NCBI GenBank assembly: GCA_934631995.1
Contig: CAKTYF010000061.1
Location: forward strand, 1-11,567
Source of the DNA: an uncultured Eggerthellaceae bacterium
GTDB taxonomy: Bacteria; Actinomycetota; Coriobacteriia; Coriobacteriales; Eggerthellaceae
Direction of reading: 5' to 3'
DNA length: 11,567 nucleotides
Part shown: positions 6,605-11,567 of the stretch, one piece after another
Layout of the letters: each line of letters starts with the position of its first letter
Numbering within the stretch: the first letter of the stretch is position 1
Position numbers and translations under genes: made by a program
The notes under the pieces: model-generated
Database searches by the model: none
What the model was told of the DNA's origin: nothing
Seen by the model: the letters and a program-made list of their open reading frames with translations, nothing else

Positions 6605-6841
6605 CATGTTGTTGAAAAATTGCTTCCAAATTCGAAGTTGTGGTAGGTTGGAAGTAGGTGGAAGACTCAAATGAGAGTAGTTTTCGGGTACATAGCCGAT
6701 AATGAAAAATGCGTCTTTATAAAACACCAGTTCAAAACTATTCTTTATTGAAGTATGTTTTGTTTTCCAATTGAATTAGAAGCTTGACCTACTTCCAACC
6801 TGCATCAACTTCGAATCGGCCCCTGTTTTTTTAACAACATG
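6605..6841. mobile_element. MITE-like element with about 55-bp terminal inverted repeats
   Basis: The left arm 6605-6659 and the right arm 6787-6841 are inverted copies without any gap: by my count 42 of 55 positions match. These include 26 of 29 in the inner part (ACCTACTTCCAACCT... to ...CAACTTCGAA) and the outer nine bases CATGTTGTT/AACAACATG. The 127-bp core is AT-rich and has no convincing gene; a 26-codon frame from 6671 has no known relatives. No clear target-site duplication is seen at the ends. Consistent with a non-autonomous miniature element or the fused ends of a deleted insertion sequence. Confidence 0.7.
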
Positions 6842-6885
6842 GTCTTGAATTACCGGTTTGGGACTATTTTCAGAGGGGAGGATCA

Positions 6886-6915
6886 AGACAATGCGGACTG
6901 AGACAATTTGCGGAC
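6886..6915. repeat. Short direct repeat, possible insertion-sequence end fragment
   Basis: AGACAATGCGGAC (6886-6898) is followed by AGACAATTTGCGGAC (6901-6915), 15 bp out of step and differing by a two-T insertion. Repeated short boxes of this kind occur at the ends of IS21-family elements, and the GGGACTATTTT nearby (6860-6870) is also of that flavour. No transposase gene is present, so this is at most a remnant. Confidence 0.3.
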
Positions 6916-6971
6916 ATCCAGAATCAAATCAATGGAAAAGAACAAGGGAATAGTTGCGGCGTTCTGATTCT

Positions 6972-6999
6972 AAAAAACCGCGCCCCAGGTGGGACGCGG
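6972..6999 (-). terminator. Intrinsic terminator of the small membrane protein gene
   Basis: On the minus strand CCGCGTCCC pairs with GGGGCGCGG with a single mismatch around a 4-base loop, and six T follow (A6 at 6972-6977 on the plus strand). It lies 80 bases beyond the stop codon of the gene at 7079-7363. Confidence 0.8.
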
Positions 7000-7078
7000 C
7001 TGCAATTCTTAATTTCTTGCGGCTCTGCTCTTGCAACGTCGCGCGTTTCCAGTTGAAATCGCGCACGGCGGATGCACG

Positions 7079-7363
7079 TCAGTATCCCTCGGAGGGTTTC
7101 GCCTCATCGCCGGGAGTGGTCTTGTCGGAAATTGCTGCCTCTTGCTTTTCCCTTTTGGGAAGGTAGATGGCAATAAGCAGCGTTGCAAAGAACGAGATGT
7201 ACGTGACTAGGAAGAACACCCAGAAGCTGTAACCCTTCTTATAGGCGAAGTAGGCAATCGCATAGGGGATGACGCCCAGTAAGATGAACCATATCAGGAT
7301 GTTCTGAAGATTCATGGGTTCAAAAAGAAATCCGAGGTCGAACAGTCCGTTGATACCGATCAT
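7079..7363 (-). CDS. Small two-helix membrane protein of unknown function
   Basis: The 94-residue product is not a family I recognise. It has two predicted membrane helices, about residues 19-40 (NILIWFILLGVIPYAIAYFAY region) and 46-68 (SFWVFFLVTYISFFATLLIAI region). They are separated by a short loop with KKGYS, and a hydrophilic C-terminal tail of about 25 residues rich in Lys, Glu and Pro follows. The start is well supported: AAGGAGG lies seven bases before the ATG (7371-7377). It ends in TGA, followed by a hairpin terminator. It lies 147 bases downstream of, and on the same strand as, the cation transporter gene. Since no terminator was seen in that gap, the two could be co-transcribed, although TATGAT (7403-7408, minus strand) may be a -10 of its own. 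Confidence 0.75.
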   Translation of the reverse strand: MIGINGLFDLGFLFEPMNLQNILIWFILLGVIPYAIAYFAYKKGYSFWVFFLVTYISFFATLLIAIYLPKREKQEAAISDKTTPGDEAKPSEGY

Positions 7364-7510
7364 GAGCGTACCTCCTTCGAATATGAATTGATTCTCTACC
7401 TCATCATACTCCGTTATTCTGAGAAAGTCTCACTCGTTTTTATGTGAATTGCAACTGAGTTATCCATTTTTTGCATAAGGGCATTTCTATGTATTTTGCA
7501 GGGGAAATAT

Positions 7511-8668
7511 TTATCCACGGTCGATTTTGATAACGCAGAAATACTGCGGGAATTTCTCGGAGACGTGCTGGGAAATCATGGTTTTCAGCTCATCTTCGCC
7601 AATTTCAACCGCATAAGGCTCGTAGCAATCGAAAATCACATTGGTGCGGTTCTCGCCAGGGACAATACGCAAATCGTGGATGCTCAGGCGCGGGTCAATC
7701 TGCGCTACGTCTTCCGAAATCCATTTGCGCAACTTGCTCACGCGCGCATCGCTTGTCACAATGGGGTCAAGATGGATGACTACCGCAAGGCCTTCGTTTT
7801 TCAAGAAGTCCTGCTCAATGGCATCAATAAGCTCGTGACTCGTTAGAATATCAACAGACGAGTCAACTTCCGCGTGAATGCTTGCGAACACACGACCAGG
7901 GCCGTAATCGTGTACAATCAGGTCGTGGATGCCCAAAATACCCTTGTGGGAGAGCATCTTGTTCTCAATAAGCTTTATGGTTTCGGGGTCGGCAGGCTTG
8001 CCCAAAAGGGGATCAACCGCATCGCGAACCAGTTCCACGCCGCTCCACAAAATGAACGCCGCCACCGCAAGACCAACCCATCCGTCCAGCTCAAATCCGG
8101 TAAAGTACGAAACGCCCGCCGCAGCAAGAACCGCTGCCGTGGTTATCACGTCGTTGCGGGAGTCCACCGATGCCGCTGCCAGCACGCCCGAGTCAATCTC
8201 TTTTCCGACCTGCGCGTTAAACAGCATCATCCACAGCTTCACTGCAATGGAAAGAAGCAGAACCGCTACCAACACAGCGCTGTATTCCACGGGCGCGGGG
8301 TTCAACAGCTTTTCAACACTTCCGCGCGCCAGCTCCACGCCCACGACCAGGACCAATACAGCAACAGATAATCCTGCCAGGTACTCGTAGCGTCCGTGTC
8401 CGTAGGGATGCCCCGCATCGGCGGGCTTGCTTGCCAGCTTGAAGCCCAGAAGGCTGATGACATTCGACGCCGCGTCAGACAGGTTATTCACGGCGTCGGC
8501 AACAATGGAAATAGAGCCGGCAGCAAGGCCAATGGCCGCCTTCGCCGCGCACAACAGCGTGTTCAGCGCGATTCCCACAACGCTCGCGCGCATTCCAACG
8601 GTCTGGCGCCCTTTTGTGGTGGCCGCGGCTTCCTTGTTTCCGACTATTTTATTCACCGAGAACAACAT
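7511..8668 (-). CDS. Cation diffusion facilitator transporter with doubled C-terminal domain
   Basis: The 385-residue product is a CDF-family divalent-cation/proton antiporter of the cytoplasmic membrane that exports metal ions. Six membrane helices fill about residues 27-214. The transport site is visible as D58 and N62 in helix 2 (DAVNNLSD) and D169 and D173 in helix 5 (SVDSRNDV). DxxxD rather than HxxxD in helix 5 is the pattern linked to manganese-type CDFs, so Mn2+ is a reasonable inference, but the metal is not proven. HPYGHGRYEY (87-96) is the usual loop. After helix 6 there are two similar cytoplasmic segments, about 230-302 and 308-385, both opening with IHDL (247, 330) and closing with VVIHLDP or CVIKIDRG. 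Most CDFs have one such domain in about 300 residues. AAAGGA precedes the ATG by about six bases. It diverges from the acidic protein gene at 8815. Confidence 0.92.
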   Translation of the reverse strand: MLFSVNKIVGNKEAAATTKGRQTVGMRASVVGIALNTLLCAAKAAIGLAAGSISIVADAVNNLSDAASNVISLLGFKLASKPADAGHPYGHGRYEYLAGLSVAVLVLVVGVELARGSVEKLLNPAPVEYSAVLVAVLLLSIAVKLWMMLFNAQVGKEIDSGVLAAASVDSRNDVITTAAVLAAAGVSYFTGFELDGWVGLAVAAFILWSGVELVRDAVDPLLGKPADPETIKLIENKMLSHKGILGIHDLIVHDYGPGRVFASIHAEVDSSVDILTSHELIDAIEQDFLKNEGLAVVIHLDPIVTSDARVSKLRKWISEDVAQIDPRLSIHDLRIVPGENRTNVIFDCYEPYAVEIGEDELKTMISQHVSEKFPQYFCVIKIDRG

Positions 8669-8696
8669 GGTGATCCTTTCAAGACGTCTTTGTTAG

Positions 8697-8754
8697 CCAT
8701 TGTATGACAGTTTCAAAAGAACCTCGCTGTTTTTTGCGCTTTAACGTACAATGG
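8697..8754. promoter_or_regulatory. Divergent promoter region with mirrored TACAAT elements
   Basis: TACAAT occurs as a -10-like element on both strands, as part of the perfect inverted repeat CCATTGTA (8697-8704) and TACAATGG (8747-8754). The minus copy is placed to drive the CDF transporter and the plus copy the acidic protein gene. Neither has a good -35 at the usual distance. A shared regulator could bind the symmetric arms; this is inference. Confidence 0.45.
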
Positions 8755-8814
8755 TTATTCTTGGAGCGGGGAGCTTCAAAGCTTGAAATAAATGAAACCG
8801 AGAAAGGATTTCTT

Positions 8815-9282
8815 ATGGCAGAAGAAGAGATCTTGGAGGAAGAGGACGTTGTTATCTCCGACATGCTGGAGCAAATCCTGTTGTTTGCCGTGCAGGAGGC
8901 GAAAGAGCGTCTAGCTGAAGAAGGGGAATGCGCTCCTTTTGCCGCAACGCTCGTGCGCGATTTGATGTATTTCGATTCCATTGTTGGCGAAACGCCTGAT
9001 GAAATGTATGAGAAGGCGGAAGAGCTAATTTCCGGCCTTGATGGAATTACGGGTTATGCGTTCTGCTACGATGGTTGGATGGACGACGAGCAGACCGATG
9101 CTATTATTGCTGAAGGCGGTTTGCCGGGCGATGAGGTAGGCGTTGCGATTGGCTGCCCTTACGCGGTGGACGAAGACGGCAACTATACGTTTGACGAGGA
9201 AGTGCTGTTCTTGGGCGATGCTCCCAACTACGCCATTAACCTTGAGCCGGCGGAAGACTGGACGCCTGAAGAAGAAGAGTAG
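8815..9282 (+). CDS. Acidic protein of unknown function
   Basis: The 155-residue product is strongly acidic from end to end, starting MAEEEILEEEDVV and ending PEEEE. It has no signal peptide or membrane helix, so it is probably cytoplasmic. The first 70 residues look helical (DMLEQILLFAVQEAKERLAEE), and the rest is mixed, with motifs such as GYAFCYDGWMDDEQTD (80-95) and GCPYAVDEDGNYTFDEE. I do not recognise a family. The ATG at 8815 is chosen because AAAGGA stands six bases upstream; the frame is open back to 8704, but that earlier ATG has no ribosome-binding site and would place the promoter inside the gene. It diverges from the CDF transporter gene and is followed by a terminator. The codon use resembles the neighbouring genes, so it is probably a native gene. 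Confidence 0.82.
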   Translation: MAEEEILEEEDVVISDMLEQILLFAVQEAKERLAEEGECAPFAATLVRDLMYFDSIVGETPDEMYEKAEELISGLDGITGYAFCYDGWMDDEQTDAIIAEGGLPGDEVGVAIGCPYAVDEDGNYTFDEEVLFLGDAPNYAINLEPAEDWTPEEEE

Positions 9283-9388
9283 TCCCGCGCGCCCGCTGCG
9301 GCCTTTCGGTTCCTTGCTGCGAACTGAGCGCAATCGATGCTCGTGCAGTGAATGGCCGCATTAGACAATTAAAGTACCAAGTAGGTAG

Positions 9389-9417
9389 CCCCGCTGAAGC
9401 GATTCGGCGGGGTTTTT
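9389..9417 (+). terminator. Intrinsic terminator after the acidic protein gene
   Basis: CCCCGCTGAA (9389-9398) pairs with TTCGGCGGGG (9403-9412), ten pairs with one wobble, around GCGA, followed by T5. It lies about 105 bases after the stop codon. Confidence 0.93.
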
Positions 9418-9436
9418 CGTGCAATTTTGCATTTTG

Positions 9437-9488
9437 TAGCTTTTTGTAGACGGATTGATAGCGTTTTAGCCCGATTTGATAGCTTTTT
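9437..9488 (+). repeat. Three TAGCNTTTT boxes at 21-22 bp spacing
   Basis: TAGCTTTTT (9437), TAGCGTTTT (9459) and TAGCTTTTT (9480) start 22 and 21 bp apart, two helical turns, ending about 50 bp upstream of the -35 of the rpsF promoter. The T-runs phased with the helix could bend the DNA or act as an upstream activating region. Confidence 0.55.
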
Positions 9489-9538
9489 GTTAGAACGTGA
9501 AGGTATGGTGAATCTGCAAAAGTTCAGAAAAATGCAGC

Positions 9539-9567
9539 TTGAACGGCAGATTCTAATTTGCTAAAAT
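9539..9567 (+). promoter_or_regulatory. Promoter of the rpsF-ssb-rpsR-rplI operon
   Basis: TTGAAC (9539-9544) and TAAAAT (9562-9567) are separated by exactly 17 bases. Transcription would begin near 9574, giving a leader of about 65 bases before rpsF. Confidence 0.7.
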
Positions 9568-9582
9568 ACTTAGGCTAATCCT

Positions 9583-9614
9583 GCTTCGGGGGTTTTGCCT
9601 TTGTCGCCCGAAGC
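9583..9614 (+). promoter_or_regulatory. rpsF leader hairpin, possible S6:S18 binding site
   Basis: GCTTCGGG (9583-9590) pairs perfectly with CCCGAAGC (9607-9614) in the leader, around a 16-base T-rich loop, ending 16 bases before the AAAGGAGG of rpsF. Leaders of rpsF-rpsR operons in many bacteria carry a structured motif with a conserved CCG, bound by the S6:S18 complex for feedback control. CCG is present here, but whether the local geometry fits that motif was not tested. Confidence 0.45.
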
Positions 9615-9639
9615 CGTACAGTCCAAAGGAGGTGAGCTG

Positions 9640-9933
9640 ATGAAGGCTTATGAACTGCTGTTTTTTGTCGCACCGAATATCGACGAAGAATCCCGTCTTG
9701 CAGCAATGAAGCGTGTTGAGAACACCATCGCAGAAGGCAATGGTGTGATTGATACTGTCACTGACTGGGGCAAGCGTAAACTTGCTTACGAGATTAACGG
9801 CCAGACCGAGGGTGAATATACTCTCGTCGATTTTCATGCAAATCCCGCTAGCATTGCTGAACTGAATCGCGTTCTGCGCATCACCGACGCTATTGAGCGT
9901 CACATGATCGTGGCCCGCGCTGATCGCGACTAG
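9640..9933 (+). CDS. rpsF: Small ribosomal subunit protein bS6
   Basis: The 97-residue product is ribosomal protein bS6, which forms a pair with bS18 on the central domain of 16S rRNA in the 30S subunit. It begins MKAYELLFFVAP and shows the family core WGKRKLAYEINGQTEGEY (43-60) and the end of the ferredoxin-like fold at ERHMIVARAD. The length is normal. The frame extends 15 codons upstream, but the ATG at 9640 has AAAGGAGG seven bases before it, the strongest ribosome-binding site in the operon. It is the first gene of an operon with ssb, rpsR and rplI. Confidence 0.97.
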   Translation: MKAYELLFFVAPNIDEESRLAAMKRVENTIAEGNGVIDTVTDWGKRKLAYEINGQTEGEYTLVDFHANPASIAELNRVLRITDAIERHMIVARADRD

Positions 9934-9943
9934 TGATTGATTA

Positions 9944-9957
9944 GGTGAAATTTCACC
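9944..9957. promoter_or_regulatory. 14-bp perfect palindrome between rpsF and ssb
   Basis: GGTGAAATTTCACC lies in the 44-bp gap between rpsF and ssb, 20 bases before the ssb ATG. On RNA it would give a 5-bp stem with an AATT loop; on DNA it is a symmetric site that a dimeric protein could bind. Confidence 0.6.
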
Positions 9958-9977
9958 AAGCATGAAAAGAGGAAGAC

Positions 9978-10430
9978 ATGAGCATTAACAGAGTAATCAT
10001 CAGTGGTAATTTGACGCGCGATCCTGAGCTTCGCAACACGGCTGGTGGCGTTTCTATTCTTGGTTTTGGCGTAGCGGTTAACGATCGTCGTCGCAACGCT
10101 CAAACAGGTGAATGGGAAGACTATCCGAACTACATTGACTGCACCATGTTCGGTGCACGTGCGGAAAGCCTTTCTCGTATTCTGACCAAGGGTATGAAGG
10201 TCTCCATTGAAGGAAAACTTCGCTGGAGCCAGTGGGAGAAGAAGGACACGGGCGAAAAGCGCAGCAAGATTGAAGTGATTGTGGATGAACTGGAGTTCAT
10301 GAGCAGTCGCAACGGCGGCGGTGCTGGTGATTATAGCAATGGCGGTTCGCGTTCGTATGGCGCTGCTCCTGTTGCTGCCCCTTCTGTGAGTGCTGAATCT
10401 TCCATTTACGATGAAGATATTCCATTCTAA
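9978..10430 (+). CDS. ssb: Single-stranded DNA-binding protein
   Basis: The 150-residue product is SSB, which coats single-stranded DNA during replication, repair and recombination. The OB-fold occupies about residues 1-108, with MSINRVIISGNLTRDPELR at the start and YIDCTMFGARAESL and GKLRWSQWEKK as typical DNA-binding strands. A glycine- and serine-rich linker follows (111-142), then the acidic tip DEDIPF, which recruits partner proteins such as primase, RecO and the polymerase clamp loader. GAGGA precedes the ATG. It lies between rpsF and rpsR, the usual order in many bacteria, so that replication and translation proteins are co-transcribed. Length is typical. Confidence 0.97.
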   Translation: MSINRVIISGNLTRDPELRNTAGGVSILGFGVAVNDRRRNAQTGEWEDYPNYIDCTMFGARAESLSRILTKGMKVSIEGKLRWSQWEKKDTGEKRSKIEVIVDELEFMSSRNGGGAGDYSNGGSRSYGAAPVAAPSVSAESSIYDEDIPF

Positions 10431-10451
10431 AGAAACGAAAGAGGTTTGAAT

Positions 10452-10715
10452 ATGGCCGATTATTCAAAGCAGCCTCGTCGTAAATACTGCCAGTTCTGCA
10501 AGGACGACACGCAGTTTATCGACTATAAGGATACGCAGTTGCTGCGTAAATTTGTTACCGATCGTGGCAAAATCAAGCCGCGTCGCGTGACGGGTTGCTG
10601 CACCCAGCATCAGAAGGACGTTGCCAATGCTGTAAAGCGTTCTCGTGAAATGGCATTGATGGCTTACGTGGTTCCCGCAATCAGCGGTCGTGGCGATCGC
10701 CGCAAGCGCGATTAA
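10452..10715 (+). CDS. rpsR: Small ribosomal subunit protein bS18
   Basis: The 87-residue product is bS18, which binds bS6 and 16S rRNA in the platform of the 30S subunit. Recognisable parts are RRKYCQFC (10-17), IDYKDTQLLRKFVTDRGKI (the YKD...LL...F core) and the basic RVTGCC and KRSREMALMAY segments. Four cysteines are present (C14 and C17 in CQFC, plus the GCC pair), in the arrangement of the zinc-binding bS18 form. The ATG at 10452 is chosen because GAGG lies seven bases before it; a TTG two codons earlier has no support. The gap to ssb is 21 bases and to rplI 12 bases, typical of an operon. Confidence 0.97.
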   Translation: MADYSKQPRRKYCQFCKDDTQFIDYKDTQLLRKFVTDRGKIKPRRVTGCCTQHQKDVANAVKRSREMALMAYVVPAISGRGDRRKRD

Positions 10716-10727
10716 GAAGGAGGAACC

Positions 10728-11240
10728 ATGAAAGTTATTTTGACGACTGAAGTTCAGGGTAAGGGCGGCGAAGGCGACGTTATCGAAGTCGCTCGTGGTT
10801 TCGCTAACAACTACCTGATCCCCCAGGGATTTGCTATTCTGGCTACTCCGGGCAACCTGAAGCAGCTGGAACAGCGCAAGAAGAACATTGCAAAGCGTGA
10901 AGAGAAGCGCGTTGCCGAAGCAGCCGAGCTGAAGGCCAAGCTGGAAGCAGCACCTGTTTTCGTAGCAGCCCAGGTTGGAGACGAAGGCCAGCTGTTCGGT
11001 TCTGTTACTTCTACTATGATCGCCGAAGCTGCAGCTGCTAAGTTCGGCATTGAGCTTGACAAGCGTCGCGTTGAGCTGAAGGCTCCTATCAAGACCGCTG
11101 GCGAGTTCGAAGTTGCTGTTTCTCTGTACCGCACCGCTAAGGCGACTCTGAAGGTGCTGGTTGGTGCAGAAGAGCCTGTAGCTGCTGAAGAGCCTGCTGC
11201 AGAAGCTGCGCCCGAGGCTGAGGAAGTTGCAGCTGAGTAA
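10728..11240 (+). CDS. rplI: Large ribosomal subunit protein bL9
   Basis: The 170-residue product is bL9, an elongated protein that binds 23S rRNA near the L1 stalk and reaches from the 50S subunit; it affects frame maintenance. The N-terminal RNA-binding domain is clear (MKVILTTEVQGKGGEGDVIEVARGFANNYL region, residues 1-50), followed by the long connecting helix (KQLEQRKKNIAKREEKRVAEAAELKAKL) and the C-terminal domain to about residue 149. The last 20 or so residues are an extra Ala/Glu/Pro-rich tail (GAEEPVAAEEPAAEAAPEAE), making it longer than the usual 148-150. GGAGG stands five bases before the ATG. It ends the ribosomal part of the operon before a terminator. Confidence 0.97.
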   Translation: MKVILTTEVQGKGGEGDVIEVARGFANNYLIPQGFAILATPGNLKQLEQRKKNIAKREEKRVAEAAELKAKLEAAPVFVAAQVGDEGQLFGSVTSTMIAEAAAAKFGIELDKRRVELKAPIKTAGEFEVAVSLYRTAKATLKVLVGAEEPVAAEEPAAEAAPEAEEVAAE

Positions 11241-11278
11241 CATAAAGCTGTAAACCCTCGCGAGCTTATCGCAAATTG

Positions 11279-11313
11279 AAGAGTCCCTGCTCAAACGAGC
11301 CAGGGACTCTTTT
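11279..11313 (+). terminator. Intrinsic terminator between rplI and dnaB
   Basis: AAGAGTCCCTG (11279-11289) pairs perfectly with CAGGGACTCTT (11301-11311), with an inner CTC/GAG pairing, and runs into four T. It starts 38 bases after rplI and ends 36 bases before dnaB, so dnaB would need readthrough or a promoter of its own, which I could not find in the short gap. Confidence 0.85.
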
Positions 11314-11349
11314 GCAAGTAAGACCCTTTTATGAGAATGGGAGAACGAT

Positions 11350-11567
11350 ATGTCAAATCAATTTGAAGAAGATGGCTGGGTCGAATCATCTGCCGCACCC
11401 GTGCCTGCGCAACCTGCGGCACCGGCGGGCCCGTCTTCATCGGATTTGGCGCGTTCTCGTCGCGCGCTGCCCCAGAATATCGATGCCGAGCAGTCGGTGC
11501 TGGCGGCGTGCATGCTCAATACCGAGGCCATGGAGGAAGTGGCAACGCAGCTGCAGCCGCAAAACTT
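11350..11567 (+). CDS. dnaB: Replicative DNA helicase DnaB (5' part)
   Basis: The first 72 codons of DnaB, the hexameric helicase that unwinds DNA at the fork and recruits primase; the gene continues beyond the window. Residues about 42-60, LPQNIDAEQSVLAACMLN, match the start of the DnaB N-terminal domain (family pattern P-x-x-x-EAEQSVLG). In front of it lies a low-complexity Ala/Pro/Ser-rich extension of about 40 residues. GGGAGA lies shortly before the ATG. It follows rplI, the usual order in this group. The family call rests on the N-terminal motif and the gene order only, since the Walker motifs are outside the window. Confidence 0.93.
   Translation, partial: MSNQFEEDGWVESSAAPVPAQPAAPAGPSSSDLARSRRALPQNIDAEQSVLAACMLNTEAMEEVATQLQPQN

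Larger units (their letters stand above)
6559..7078. other. Gene-free stretch with mobile-element remnants
   Basis: These 520 bases downstream of the tRNA-Ser genes contain no supported gene. They hold a 237-bp inverted-repeat element (6605-6841), a short direct repeat resembling insertion-sequence end boxes (6886-6915), and the terminator of the minus-strand membrane protein gene (6972-6999). The core of the inverted-repeat element looks AT-richer than the flanking genes, which suggests foreign origin. Confidence 0.7.
9283..9639. other. Intergenic region upstream of the rpsF operon
   Basis: These 357 bases hold the terminator of the acidic protein gene, three evenly spaced TAGCNTTTT boxes, the rpsF promoter and the rpsF leader. 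No gene is supported. The segment 9283-9388 shows only a weak 7-bp inverted repeat (TGCGGCC 9297-9303, GGCCGCA 9354-9360). Confidence 0.75.

Noticed and set aside
6527..6727. 66-codon minus-strand frame over the left arm of the inverted-repeat element
   Set aside because: It runs through a terminator hairpin and repeat DNA and has no good start signal.
6671..6751. 26-codon frame inside the inverted-repeat element
   Set aside because: Too short, weak ribosome-binding site and no recognisable relatives; kept only as a remark on the element.
9297..9360. TGCGGCC/GGCCGCA inverted repeat
   Set aside because: Only seven pairs across a 50-base loop in GC-rich DNA; likely chance.

Overview
The window looks like chromosomal DNA from an actinobacterium of class Coriobacteriia, most likely the Eggerthellaceae or a close relative. 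Supporting this are the gene order rpsF-ssb-rpsR-rplI-dnaB, tRNA genes that encode their own CCA ends, moderately GC-rich genes that avoid TTA/CTA/TCA codons, and SSB and bS18 sequences of the type I associate with that group. This assignment is from memory of the families, not from a search.

Left part (1-4527): an acetamidase/formamidase-family gene (+) converges on an L-threonine aldolase gene (-). They are separated by a hairpin terminator and a pyrimidine-rich tail that carries a 15-bp tandem duplication. Threonine aldolase diverges from typA/bipA, the ribosome-associated GTPase. The 323-bp gap between them holds a candidate promoter for the aldolase and a paired AAACGTTT palindrome just before the typA ribosome-binding site. 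typA ends in a strong terminator.

Middle (4528-7078): a secreted lipoprotein peptidyl-prolyl isomerase (PrsA/parvulin type) is followed by two serine tRNA genes, GGA and CGA anticodons. The stretch after tRNA-Ser(CGA) is the accessory zone of the window. A 24-bp piece of the tRNA 3' end is repeated 186 bp downstream, with an inverted T-arm copy and several hairpins in between. Further on there is a 237-bp palindromic, MITE-like element with about 55-bp terminal inverted repeats, and then a possible fragment of an insertion-sequence end. No convincing gene lies in 6559-7078.

Right part (7079-11567): on the minus strand, a two-helix small membrane protein lies downstream of a cation diffusion facilitator transporter with a doubled cytoplasmic C-terminal domain. 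Diverging from it is a strongly acidic protein of unknown function. Then comes the housekeeping operon rpsF (bS6), ssb, rpsR (bS18), rplI (bL9) and the start of dnaB, the replicative helicase, which runs off the window. The operon has a recognisable promoter, a structured leader that may be an S6:S18 autoregulatory site, a 14-bp palindrome between rpsF and ssb, and an intrinsic terminator between rplI and dnaB.

Most genes are ordinary housekeeping or metabolic genes. The best candidates for something undescribed are the tRNA-derived repeat unit at 6317-6526 and the inverted-repeat element at 6605-6841.
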